A stretch of 64,000 bases of DNA, taken from contig NZ_CP025803.1 of assembly GCF_003352065.1 (NCBI RefSeq), positions 558,001 to 622,000 on the forward strand, in the 5' to 3' direction. Source of the stretch: Sulfitobacter sp. SK011 (GTDB lineage Bacteria; Pseudomonadota; Alphaproteobacteria; Rhodobacterales; Rhodobacteraceae). Below, one piece after another: positions 27,669 through 35,763 of the stretch. Numbering within the stretch: position 1 is the first letter of the stretch; each line of letters opens with the position of its first letter. Under the pieces are notes generated by a model, which saw nothing but the letters and a program-made list of their open reading frames with translations, was not told the DNA's origin and made no database searches. Both the position numbers and the translations under genes were made by a program.

Positions 27669-28399
27669 TGAAGAATTGGCAATCAAAGCGGTATTGGGTT
27701 GTAGGGGCGAGCGATGGGTTGGGGGCGGCCCTTGCCCATAAACTCAGCCGTGCAGGTGCCGAGGTGATCGTCTCTGCGCGGTCAGAGGATAAGCTGAATG
27801 ATCTGGTCTCTGCATTGCCCGGTCGCGCCTCTGCGCAAACCATTGATGTGGCGGACGATGCGAGCGTGGCAGCGGCGGCCAAGGCTGTGGGGCAGATCGA
27901 CGGAATTGTCTTTTTGGCAGGTGTCTATTGGCCATTTGCGGCCACGGAATGGGACGCTGAAAAAGCCACGGCCATGGCGGACGTTAACTTTACCGGGTTG
28001 GTGCGGGTGATGGGGCAGGTTGTACCCGACATGGTCGCCCGTGATCAGGGTCACATCGTCATCACCTCAAGCCTGACCGGATTTCGGGGGCTGCCGGGTT
28101 CGATCGGGTACACGGCATCCAAGGCCGCGACGATGTCGCTGGCGGAATGTATGTATGCCGATCTGCGCAAGACCGGCGTGCAGGTTCAGGTCATCAATCC
28201 CGGCTTTATAAAGACGCAACTTACGGACAAGAATGACTTCAAAATGCCGTTTCTGATGGAAGCCGACGCCGCCGCCCAAGAAGTGCTTGAGCACATGAGT
28301 GGTGACAGCTTCAAAAAGAGCTTTCCATGGCTCTTTTCACTGGTGTTCCGCGGCGCACAGTTCTTGCCAGATTGGCTTTATTATCGAATTTTCGCCTGA
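27668..28399 (+). CDS. Short-chain dehydrogenase/reductase
   Basis: A 243-residue classical SDR. The cofactor motif is VVGASDGLGAALA (a TGxxxGxG variant), with the Ser of the triad in VITSSLTGF and Tyr/Lys in GYTASKAATMS. The Arg in VSARSEDK suggests NADP preference. It is the last gene of the divergent RpoE operon (RSP1087 position), coupled by TAATG to DUF3833. A lipid or fatty-acyl substrate is likely from context but not shown. It ends 4 bases from the convergent saccharopine dehydrogenase-like gene. Confidence 0.92.
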   Translation: MKNWQSKRYWVVGASDGLGAALAHKLSRAGAEVIVSARSEDKLNDLVSALPGRASAQTIDVADDASVAAAAKAVGQIDGIVFLAGVYWPFAATEWDAEKATAMADVNFTGLVRVMGQVVPDMVARDQGHIVITSSLTGFRGLPGSIGYTASKAATMSLAECMYADLRKTGVQVQVINPGFIKTQLTDKNDFKMPFLMEADAAAQEVLEHMSGDSFKKSFPWLFSLVFRGAQFLPDWLYYRIFA

Positions 28400-28403
28400 T
28401 CGT

Positions 28404-29459
28404 TCAGACGCGTTTGACATGATCGTCAAAGAGGCTTTTGGCGCGTGACCACGTGCCACTGCGATCCTGCCCAAGGTCCAGCAACGTCGGCAGCAATTGT
28501 CCCGCAAAGTCCTCTGAGCTTTCACGTGGCAACATCGAAGGCAGATTGTCGATGGCCATGACATCCAGCGGCGGATCGTCGTGCACGCGCAGCGCGGGTG
28601 CCGCCCAGGTGGTTGCACGGTCATAGACCTGCACCGGGTTGAAGTCGCTGTCAGGATCGCAGGCAATGTCGCCAATCACCCGCAATCTGCGTGCTGCCGT
28701 GGGCGCATCCGGGCGCACGAAGGCAGGCGTGGTTGGACCGGCCAGAATGCAATTGAAGAACAAATCATGGTCGAGGATCTCAGGAAATGGACCGCCGCTT
28801 TTTGTTTCGGCCATGTCCCATCCGGTGACCGTCACCCCCATCGCGCGACACAGGTCGGCAGCCCCGGTGCCAACCCTGCCCAAAGCGCCGATGATCAGCG
28901 CCGTCTTTGGCGGTGCCCCAGCTTCCCTGAGTTCTTCTGCCAACGCGAGTTTGAGCGCTTGAGCGCTTGCATAAGGAGCGACGGGCCCCGCGACCGCGCC
29001 GCGCTGTTGAGCGGCCCAGCATTTGAGCGTGACGGCGGCACCGGCAAACCCGGCCCAATACCCGAACGCGGCGACGCGGCGGCCGGTGTCATTGGTAAGG
29101 TATTCCAGATCAAGCAAGGTGCCGCCCCCCGCCTTGAACCGCTGCAAAAGGGTGCGTCCGGCTGATTGTCCTTTGTAGGCATGGCCAAACATGATGTGGC
29201 AATGCGGCAGGGCAGTGCCATCCTCGGGCAATTCCTTGAGGCCAAAAATCACGGCGTCGTGCGGTGCGTCAGGCCAACTGTGCTCGCTTGCAATAGTGCA
29301 GCCTGCATCGACGTAGCCTTGGGTTGCGATGGCGCGTGTGTCTGATGCTTCGACAGTGACCTTGAAACCGGCTTTCAGCAGCGTCGCTGCCCCGTCAGGT
29401 GTCAGGCCAACCCGTGTCTCGTTTGCGCGTTGTTCAGCGCGTACCCAGATATGTGTCAT
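28404..29459 (-). CDS. Saccharopine dehydrogenase-like protein (NAD+, L-lysine-forming type)
   Basis: A 351-residue protein of the alanine dehydrogenase/PNT superfamily, lysine-forming saccharopine dehydrogenase branch. N-terminal WVRAEQRANETRVGLTPDGA has the substrate-binding Arg and Lys-like positions, LPHCHIMFGHAYKGQ is characteristic, and the nucleotide fold is ALIIGALGRVGTGAADL. Conserved late segments are GDIACDPDSDFNPVQVYDRATTW and AIDNLPSMLPRESSEDF. Bacteria usually make lysine by the DAP route, so the physiological reaction is unclear. ATG 29459 is chosen; the GTG at 29465 overlaps the GST stop and is a real alternative. Confidence 0.85.
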   Translation of the reverse strand: MTHIWVRAEQRANETRVGLTPDGAATLLKAGFKVTVEASDTRAIATQGYVDAGCTIASEHSWPDAPHDAVIFGLKELPEDGTALPHCHIMFGHAYKGQSAGRTLLQRFKAGGGTLLDLEYLTNDTGRRVAAFGYWAGFAGAAVTLKCWAAQQRGAVAGPVAPYASAQALKLALAEELREAGAPPKTALIIGALGRVGTGAADLCRAMGVTVTGWDMAETKSGGPFPEILDHDLFFNCILAGPTTPAFVRPDAPTAARRLRVIGDIACDPDSDFNPVQVYDRATTWAAPALRVHDDPPLDVMAIDNLPSMLPRESSEDFAGQLLPTLLDLGQDRSGTWSRAKSLFDDHVKRV

Positions 29460-29461
29460 GC

Positions 29462-30082
29462 TCACAACATTCCCAATTTGCGGACCGCCTTAACGCTGTC
29501 GCGGGTTTCCATACGGTTCAAAAAGGCGTCGATCTTGGGAAAACCAGCACGTGGTACGCCGTCACCTTCCATCCAATTGCACACCACAAAGAGATAGGGG
29601 TCAGGGAGGCTGATCTGGTCACCTGTCACAAAATCACCGCGCAGGCATTCGGCCTCAACATAAGCGGCACAGGCAGCAACGGTTTGTGGGACCTTGGCTT
29701 TCATGTCCTCAAAACTGGATTGCTGATCTGCCCAACGGCTGCCGCGCATTTTGTGGGCATGAGCGACATGCATGGTTGAGGCCAGATAATACATCACGCT
29801 GCGCATATGTGCGGCGACCTCTGTATCCTGAGGAACCAAATTCGCAGCGGGGGCGAGGGTGGCAATATAGTCCAGCACCGCCCCGGTTTCGGTCAGTATC
29901 GTGCCTTTGGATGTCACCAGTGCAGGAACACGGCCCTTTGGATTTATCGCCAGATAGTCCGGCTTGGTCTGCGCCGCCGATGCGAAGTCAACTTTGATCG
30001 GTTCATAATCCAGCCCGGCCTCCTGTAAGGCGATGGCAACAGCGATGGAGATCGTTCCGGGGGCGTAAAATAGTTTGAGCAT
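29462..30082 (-). CDS. Glutathione S-transferase family protein
   Basis: A 206-residue cytosolic GST. The N-terminal thioredoxin-like domain has MLKLFYAPGTISIAVAIALQEAG (the Tyr/Ser start region of the beta-class type), NPKGRVPALV with the cis-proline, and LTETGAVLDYIA for glutathione binding. The helical C-terminal domain follows from about residue 88 with the late motif FVTGDQISLPDPYLFV. AAAGG lies upstream of ATG 30082. It lies between the phosphatase and the saccharopine dehydrogenase-like gene on the minus strand and is probably co-transcribed with both. Substrate unknown. Confidence 0.92.
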   Translation of the reverse strand: MLKLFYAPGTISIAVAIALQEAGLDYEPIKVDFASAAQTKPDYLAINPKGRVPALVTSKGTILTETGAVLDYIATLAPAANLVPQDTEVAAHMRSVMYYLASTMHVAHAHKMRGSRWADQQSSFEDMKAKVPQTVAACAAYVEAECLRGDFVTGDQISLPDPYLFVVCNWMEGDGVPRAGFPKIDAFLNRMETRDSVKAVRKLGML

Positions 30083-30093
30083 CGGGACGCCTT

Positions 30094-30747
30094 TCAGATA
30101 TGCGTTTGCGCGACGCGCCGTTCGGGCGTGTCGAGATGCGGTACGGCATTGAACAACACCGGCGACCAGTGACCGCCGATTGGGAAAAGACGGTGCATCG
30201 ACGTATGCATTATTGCCAGTGCAATACGTGACATGGCCGGAATACCAAGCCCCATCGCCTGTGCCATCACCATCGAGATCAACCCGCCCGAGGTAACGAC
30301 CAGCGCGGGCCCGTGGCCTGCGGATATTTCGTGCAGCACGGTTTGAATCCGCTCTTCGAAATTGCTGTAACTCTCTGGAGGATCTTCTATTTTGCCGGAT
30401 TTCCAGAAATCGAAAACCTGCGGCAAATGGCTGGAAAACGCGCCCTGTTCAGTCGGAAACGGGATTGCATGCTGTTCTTCCATCAATGTGGCGAGGGTGA
30501 AATACTCCAACTCGTTGAGCCGCGCATCGCGGATTGGCTCCATCCCTGTTTCCATCCCGTTTGCCGTTTCAATATGGCGGGTCAATGTGCCGGTATAAAG
30601 CCGCGTATGATGGGTGCCGGTGTCGCGCAGATAACTGCCCAGCCAGACCGCCTGTTCATGGCCAAGATCGCTCAATTTATCATAGCTCACTTCGTCTTTG
30701 GCACCTGAATTGGCCTGACCGTGGCGGATAAGAGTGATGTGAGACAT
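30094..30747 (-). CDS. Histidine phosphatase family protein
   Basis: A 217-residue phosphoglycerate-mutase-like phosphatase. The catalytic RHG motif is at the N-terminus (ITLIRHGQANSG), the second arginine is in YTGTLTRHIETAN, the catalytic glutamate region is LNELEYF, and the second histidine position is in VVTSGGLISMVMA, where Ser replaces the usual His of the SHG motif. That change may reduce or alter activity. ATG 30747 follows GGGAG. The frame is open 470 bases further upstream but no family sequence is there. It heads a minus-strand cluster and is divergent from the formate dehydrogenase gene. Confidence 0.85.
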   Translation of the reverse strand: MSHITLIRHGQANSGAKDEVSYDKLSDLGHEQAVWLGSYLRDTGTHHTRLYTGTLTRHIETANGMETGMEPIRDARLNELEYFTLATLMEEQHAIPFPTEQGAFSSHLPQVFDFWKSGKIEDPPESYSNFEERIQTVLHEISAGHGPALVVTSGGLISMVMAQAMGLGIPAMSRIALAIMHTSMHRLFPIGGHWSPVLFNAVPHLDTPERRVAQTHI

Positions 30748-30955
30748 GAAGTGCAGCTCCCTTTGGTGCTTTGATAGGTGAGGTGGCACCGCAATGAAAG
30801 TGCGGGATCGGTATTTGTAAAAGGGTGAAATGAAAAAGGCGTCTTCTTGATTGTGAACTGTTTGGCGCAAAACTTTGGCAGGGTGTCGGGATTGGGACTC
30901 CTGATCTTGTCTGGAATTGGGTATAGGGTGAAGCAAGACATCTCGGGAGAATACC

Positions 30956-33724
30956 ATGTCAGACAAGATCACCTTTACGCTGGACGGCGAAAAAGTCGAA
31001 GCCGAGGCGGGCCTGACGATCTGGGAGGTGGCGAATGGCAGGGGGCTGATCATTCCGCATCTGTGCCATAAACCTGCGCCGGGATACCGCCCGGATGGCA
31101 ACTGCCGCGCCTGCATGGTCGAGATCGAGGGCGAACGCACATTGGCCGCGTCCTGTATCCGCGAGCCCAGCGATGGCATGGTTGTGACCACAAACAATGC
31201 GCGTGCTGTGAATGCGCGCAAGATGGTGGTTGAGCTGTTGATGGCGGATCATCCGGACCAAGACGTTGCCCATGACAAGTCGAGCCACATGTGGGATATG
31301 GCGGCGATGAACGGCGTTGAGGCCAGCCGTTTTCCCAAGTTGGAAGAGGGCCGTATTCCGCTGCTTGATGACAGCCACGTCGCGATGTCGGTGAACCTTG
31401 ATGCCTGTATCCAATGTGGGCTGTGTGTGCGGGCCTGTCGCGAAGTTCAGGTCAACGATGTGATCGGTATGTCGGGTCGCGGGCATGATACATACCCTAC
31501 CTTTGACATGGCGGACCCGATGGGGGCGTCCACCTGTGTGGCCTGCGGTGAATGTGTGCAGGCCTGCCCGACCGGGGCATTGATGCCCGCTGCTGTGATG
31601 GATGAAAATCAGGTGGGCGACAGCGCCGATTTTGACAGTGAAGTCGAAAGTATTTGCCCATTCTGTGGTGTCGGTTGCCAGATTTCGCTCAAGGTGAAAG
31701 ACGGAAAAGTCAAGTATGTGGATGGCATCAATGGTCCCGCGAACGAGGGGCGTTTGTGCGTTAAAGGGCGGTTCGGGTTTGATTACATTCACCATGATCA
31801 CCGTCTGACCAAACCGCTGATCCGGCGTAAGGATGCACCTGCCAAGGGGCTGAATGTGGATCCCGGCAACTGGGCTGAATTTTTTCGGGAAGCATCTTGG
31901 GATGAAGCTCTGGATTTCGCCGCCAAGGGTCTGAAAGACATTGGCGGGCGCGGTGTTGCGGGTTTTGGTTCAGCCAAATGCACCAACGAAGAGGCCTATC
32001 TTTTCCAGAAAATGATCCGCCAGGGATTTGGTCATAACAACGTCGATCACTGCACGCGTCTGTGCCATGCCTCATCTGTTGCGGCGCTGATGGAAAATGT
32101 GGGCTCGGGTGCTGTGACAGCGACCTTTAACCAGATCGAAAATTCCGATGTGGCGATTGTGATCGGGGCGAACCCGGTTGAAAACCATCCCGTTGCTGCG
32201 ACCTATTTCAAGCAGTTCACCAAACGGGGTGGCAAGCTGATTGTGATGGACCCGCGCGGCGTCGGCCTGCGCCGTTTCGCGTCGCATATGTTGCAATTCC
32301 GACCCGGCACGGATGTGTCGATGCTGAACGCGATCATGCATGTGATTGTCGAAGAAAAGCTTTATGACGAGCAATATATCGCGGCCTACACCGAGAACTG
32401 GGAAGCGGAAAAAGAACATCTGAAAGACTTCTCACCAGAGAAAATGGCCGAAGTATGCGGGATCAAAGCGGACGTGCTGCGTGACGTGGCACGGACCTTT
32501 GCCGGGGCCAATGCGGCGATGATTTTCTGGGGTATGGGTATTTCCCAGCACATCCACGGGACAGATAATTCACGCTGCTTGATTTCGCTGGCACTGATGA
32601 CCGGTCAGGTAGGGCGTCCGGGTGCGGGCCTGCACCCGCTGCGCGGTCAGAACAATGTGCAGGGCGCGTCCGATGCCGGCCTGATCCCGATGTTCTTGCC
32701 TGATTATCAATCGGTGACTGATGACGGTGTGCGCTCGGCCTTTACGGATGTTTGGAAGTCTGAGGATTTCAGCAATGAAAAAGGGCTGACCGTCACCGAG
32801 ATCATGGATGCGGTGCATGACGGTGATATTCGCGGCATGTATATACTGGGCGAAAACCCGGCGATGTCGGACCCGGATGTGGAACATGCGCGTGATGCAC
32901 TTGCCAAGTTGGAACATCTGGTTGTGCAGGATATTTTCATCACCGAAACGGCAAACTATGCCGATGTGATCTTGCCTGCATCTGCTTTTGCCGAAAAATC
33001 CGGGACTGTGACCAACACCAATCGACAAGTCCAGATGGGCCGGGCTGCAGTGGCACCTCCCGGTGAGGCACGCGAGGATTGGTGGATCGAAGTTGAGCTG
33101 GCCAAACGGCTGGGGCTTGGGTGGACATACGAAAATCCGGCAGATGTCTTTGCCGAGATGACGCTCAACATGAAGTCATTGAAGAACATCACGTGGGATC
33201 GGTTGGAACGCGAGAACGCGGTCACCTATCCGTCGCTTTCCGCCACGGACCCCGGACAGCCGATTGTGTTCAGCGATGGATTTCCCCGCAAAGATGGCCG
33301 GGCAAAGTTTACGCCTGCATCCGTGATTGCACCTGACGATGTCCCAGACGCGCAATATCCAATGATTTTGACCACCGGGCGGCAGTTGGAACATTGGCAT
33401 ACAGGATCCATGACACGGCGTGCGTCGGTTTTGGATGGGTTGGAGCCTGAGGCGAATTGTTCGCTGCATCCAAGCACCCTGCGCAAGTTGGGCGTGTCAC
33501 CCGGCGACCATGTGCGCCTGACCACCAAACGCGGCTCCATTGAGATCATGGCACGTGAGGACCGCGCTGTGTCGCCCGACATGGTATTTTTGCCGTTCGC
33601 CTATGTCGAGGCCGCGGCAAATATCCTGACCAACCCGGCTGTCGATCCTTACGGGAAAATCCCGGAGTTCAAGTTTTCAGCCGTGAAGGTTGAGGCGGTC
33701 GCACAGCAGGTTGCAGCGGAGTAA
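30956..33724 (+). CDS. fdhF: Formate dehydrogenase alpha subunit (Mo/W-bis-PGD, iron-sulfur)
   Basis: A 922-residue FdsA-like catalytic subunit. The N-terminal [2Fe-2S] domain has Cys37, Cys50, Cys53 and Cys67. Two ferredoxin-type 4Fe-4S sites follow (CIQCGLCVRAC and CVACGECVQACPTGAL), then the molybdopterin oxidoreductase domain with its own cluster (CPFCGVGC). The active-site Cys-His pair is in DHCTRLCHASS, Cys rather than selenocysteine. This layout belongs to soluble NAD-linked formate dehydrogenases. Yet no FdsB/FdsG diaphorase genes, FdhD or cofactor genes are next to it. ATG 30956 has GGGAG upstream. The electron acceptor is therefore open. Confidence 0.92.
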   Translation: MSDKITFTLDGEKVEAEAGLTIWEVANGRGLIIPHLCHKPAPGYRPDGNCRACMVEIEGERTLAASCIREPSDGMVVTTNNARAVNARKMVVELLMADHPDQDVAHDKSSHMWDMAAMNGVEASRFPKLEEGRIPLLDDSHVAMSVNLDACIQCGLCVRACREVQVNDVIGMSGRGHDTYPTFDMADPMGASTCVACGECVQACPTGALMPAAVMDENQVGDSADFDSEVESICPFCGVGCQISLKVKDGKVKYVDGINGPANEGRLCVKGRFGFDYIHHDHRLTKPLIRRKDAPAKGLNVDPGNWAEFFREASWDEALDFAAKGLKDIGGRGVAGFGSAKCTNEEAYLFQKMIRQGFGHNNVDHCTRLCHASSVAALMENVGSGAVTATFNQIENSDVAIVIGANPVENHPVAATYFKQFTKRGGKLIVMDPRGVGLRRFASHMLQFRPGTDVSMLNAIMHVIVEEKLYDEQYIAAYTENWEAEKEHLKDFSPEKMAEVCGIKADVLRDVARTFAGANAAMIFWGMGISQHIHGTDNSRCLISLALMTGQVGRPGAGLHPLRGQNNVQGASDAGLIPMFLPDYQSVTDDGVRSAFTDVWKSEDFSNEKGLTVTEIMDAVHDGDIRGMYILGENPAMSDPDVEHARDALAKLEHLVVQDIFITETANYADVILPASAFAEKSGTVTNTNRQVQMGRAAVAPPGEAREDWWIEVELAKRLGLGWTYENPADVFAEMTLNMKSLKNITWDRLERENAVTYPSLSATDPGQPIVFSDGFPRKDGRAKFTPASVIAPDDVPDAQYPMILTTGRQLEHWHTGSMTRRASVLDGLEPEANCSLHPSTLRKLGVSPGDHVRLTTKRGSIEIMAREDRAVSPDMVFLPFAYVEAAANILTNPAVDPYGKIPEFKFSAVKVEAVAQQVAAE

Positions 33725-33788
33725 TCGAAAGGCGCGCCTCTTGCGCTCCTGCGGGACTGCGATGTTGATGAGGGAGTGACGTTGCTGT

Positions 33789-33813
33789 CATTCGGATCAG
33801 TTGTGTCCGAATG
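33789..33813. repeat. Inverted repeat between formate dehydrogenase and M20 genes
   Basis: CATTCGGA (33789-33796) and TCCGAATG (33806-33813) form a perfect 8-bp stem with a 9-base loop, 65 bases after the formate dehydrogenase stop. There is no T-run, so it may be an operator or a transcript-end hairpin. Confidence 0.4.
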
Positions 33814-33874
33814 GCGATCCTTTCAGTCACGTCTGGCGATTTATGGCCAGAGCAACCGGCAATAGGGAAAGATC

Positions 33875-35065
33875 ATGAACGCAGAACGGTTTTTGAACGA
33901 TCTTAATCATTTGCGTTCTTTTGGCGCATCGGGTGTGGGCAAGGGTGTTGTCAGACCCGCCTATTCCGAGCCTGACATTGCCGCACGCAAATGGCTTGCA
34001 GAGCGATTTGCCGAAGCCGGGTTGCGTGTGGAGACTGATGAGATGGGCAATCTCTTTGGCCTTGCTGATGCACCGTCTCTTTTGATGGGCTCGCATTCGG
34101 ACAGCCAGCCTGAGGGCGGCTGGTTGGATGGTGCGCTGGGCGTGATCGCGGCATTGGAAGTTGCGCGCAGCAGTCGTGAAACGGGTGGGCCTGCAATTTC
34201 GGTGGTTTCCTTTCAGGATGAAGAAGGTCGATTTGGTGTGACGACCGGTTCCGCCGTCTGGGCAGGGCATTTGTCGTTGGCAGAGGCTGATCTGCTGACG
34301 GACCATGCAGGCATTCCACTTGTCCAGGCGCGGCATGCCATTGCCGGGATGGTGACTGGCCCGGTGGATGCAACTCAATTTCAGGGGTTTATCGAACTGC
34401 ATATTGAGCAAGGCCCGACGCTGGATCAAAGTGGGGAACAGATTGGCGTAGTGACGGATATTGTCGGTATCCGCGATATGAAGATGACATTTGAGGGCCA
34501 GCAGAATCACGCGGGCACCACGCCAATGCACCTGCGTAAAGACGCCTTTCAGGCGGTTTCAGCGTTTAACACGGCACTGAACGAGCGGTTTCGCAATGTT
34601 GTGACGCCCAGCACGGTGTGGACGGTGGGCCATCTCAGCCTGCACCCGAATGCGTCGTCAATCGTGCCGGGCAAAGCCGTGTTTTCCATGCAGTGGCGCG
34701 ATGGTGATGTGGACCGTCTGTCCCGGATGGAGCAGATCGTTCGCAACACAGCAGAAGAGATCGCGCAAGAGCGTGACATGGCGCTGACCTTTGGGCCGTT
34801 GTTGGGGCTGGAGCCTGTGGTGATGGACGCCCGATTGCGTCAGGCGCTGATGCGGGGTGCGCAGGACATTGCCCCCGGCGAATGGCGTGAAATGCCATCT
34901 GGCGCGCTGCATGATGCAACAAATGTGTCGCGTCTTATGCCGGTGGCGATGCTGTTTGTGCCCTCAATTGGCGGCATAAGTCACGCGTTTGAAGAAGACA
35001 CTGATGAGGCGGATTTGGTCGCTGGGGTTTCGGTTTTGGTGCGGGCCATCAGGCATCTGGCTTAG
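33875..35065 (+). CDS. M20 family amidohydrolase (N-carbamoyl-amino-acid / allantoate amidohydrolase type)
   Basis: A 396-residue dimetal hydrolase that splits N-carbamoyl or ureido compounds. The metal ligands are visible: His and Asp in [21 protein letters not shown], Glu in [10 protein letters not shown], and His in [12 protein letters not shown]; the dimerisation domain contains the substrate His in [11 protein letters not shown]. This matches HyuC/AllC-type enzymes. The exact substrate cannot be told from sequence; the window also holds uraH, but far away, so an allantoate role is not supported by linkage. The stop overlaps the convergent response regulator stop by 4 bases. Confidence 0.9.
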   Translation: MNAERFLNDLNHLRSFGASGVGKGVVRPAYSEPDIAARKWLAERFAEAGLRVETDEMGNLFGLADAPSLLMGSHSDSQPEGGWLDGALGVIAALEVARSSRETGGPAISVVSFQDEEGRFGVTTGSAVWAGHLSLAEADLLTDHAGIPLVQARHAIAGMVTGPVDATQFQGFIELHIEQGPTLDQSGEQIGVVTDIVGIRDMKMTFEGQQNHAGTTPMHLRKDAFQAVSAFNTALNERFRNVVTPSTVWTVGHLSLHPNASSIVPGKAVFSMQWRDGDVDRLSRMEQIVRNTAEEIAQERDMALTFGPLLGLEPVVMDARLRQALMRGAQDIAPGEWREMPSGALHDATNVSRLMPVAMLFVPSIGGISHAFEEDTDEADLVAGVSVLVRAIRHLA

Positions 35066-35763
35066 CTCCACATAACATCGCCCAAGAAAATATAACCCGC
35101 CCCATATATTGTCTTGATAAGCTGCGGATTCTTAGGGTCCTCGCGTAGTTTTGTGCGCAGGCGCGAGATCCGGACGTCCATCGCGCGGTCAAAGCTTTCG
35201 GACGCAGCACCACCCAGACTGGTTTGCATTTGATCGCGGCTGATCAGACGTTTCGGGCTTTCAAGGAACAGGCGCAACACCTCGCCTTCCGCATGTGAAA
35301 ACCCGGTTTCGATCCCGGCTGAATCCTCCAATACATATCTGTCAAAATGCGCTTTCCACCCATTGAATGATGCCGTGTTCCCCGCGTGCGTGGCTGATTT
35401 CGGGCTGCGCAACCGGGCGCGGATACGGGCGACAACTTCGGCGGGGTCAAAGGGTTTGATGATGTAATCATCGGCACCAAGTTCCAGACCAGTCACGCGG
35501 TCCTGAACCTGTGCGCGGCCAGAAATAATGATCACGATTGCACCCTGTTCCAGCGCCAACCGATGGACCAGGGTCAACCCGTCCGTGTCAGGTAGCGACA
35601 GGTCGACAAGGCAAACGTCAGGCTGGTGCGTGGCCAATGCCGCCTCAAAGGCGCGGGCGCGGCCAAAGCAAAGCGTGTCAAACCCCGCTTCCTCCAGCAC
35701 ATCCGCCAGCATGGTGCGAATTTCGGGTTCATCATCAAGGATCGTGACAAGCGGGCGGGTCAT
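35062..35763 (-). CDS. OmpR-family response regulator partner of the hybrid kinase
   Basis: A 233-residue regulator. The receiver domain shows ILDDEPEIR, the phospho-acceptor Asp in [11 protein letters not shown] and Lys in [11 protein letters not shown]. The winged-helix output domain has [32 protein letters not shown] and [11 protein letters not shown]. The start overlaps the stop of the hybrid kinase by 4 bases. The pair is divergent from the ligase/ABC operon at 37.8-46.7 kb and is the natural candidate to regulate it; the direct evidence is only proximity. Confidence 0.94.
   Translation of the reverse strand: MTRPLVTILDDEPEIRTMLADVLEEAGFDTLCFGRARAFEAALATHQPDVCLVDLSLPDTDGLTLVHRLALEQGAIVIIISGRAQVQDRVTGLELGADDYIIKPFDPAEVVARIRARLRSPKSATHAGNTASFNGWKAHFDRYVLEDSAGIETGFSHAEGEVLRLFLESPKRLISRDQMQTSLGGAASESFDRAMDVRISRLRTKLREDPKNPQLIKTIYGAGYIFLGDVMWS

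Noticed and set aside
33725-33874. Small gene between formate dehydrogenase and the M20 hydrolase
   Set aside because: No frame with a ribosome site and sensible length; only the inverted repeat at 33789-33813 is visible.
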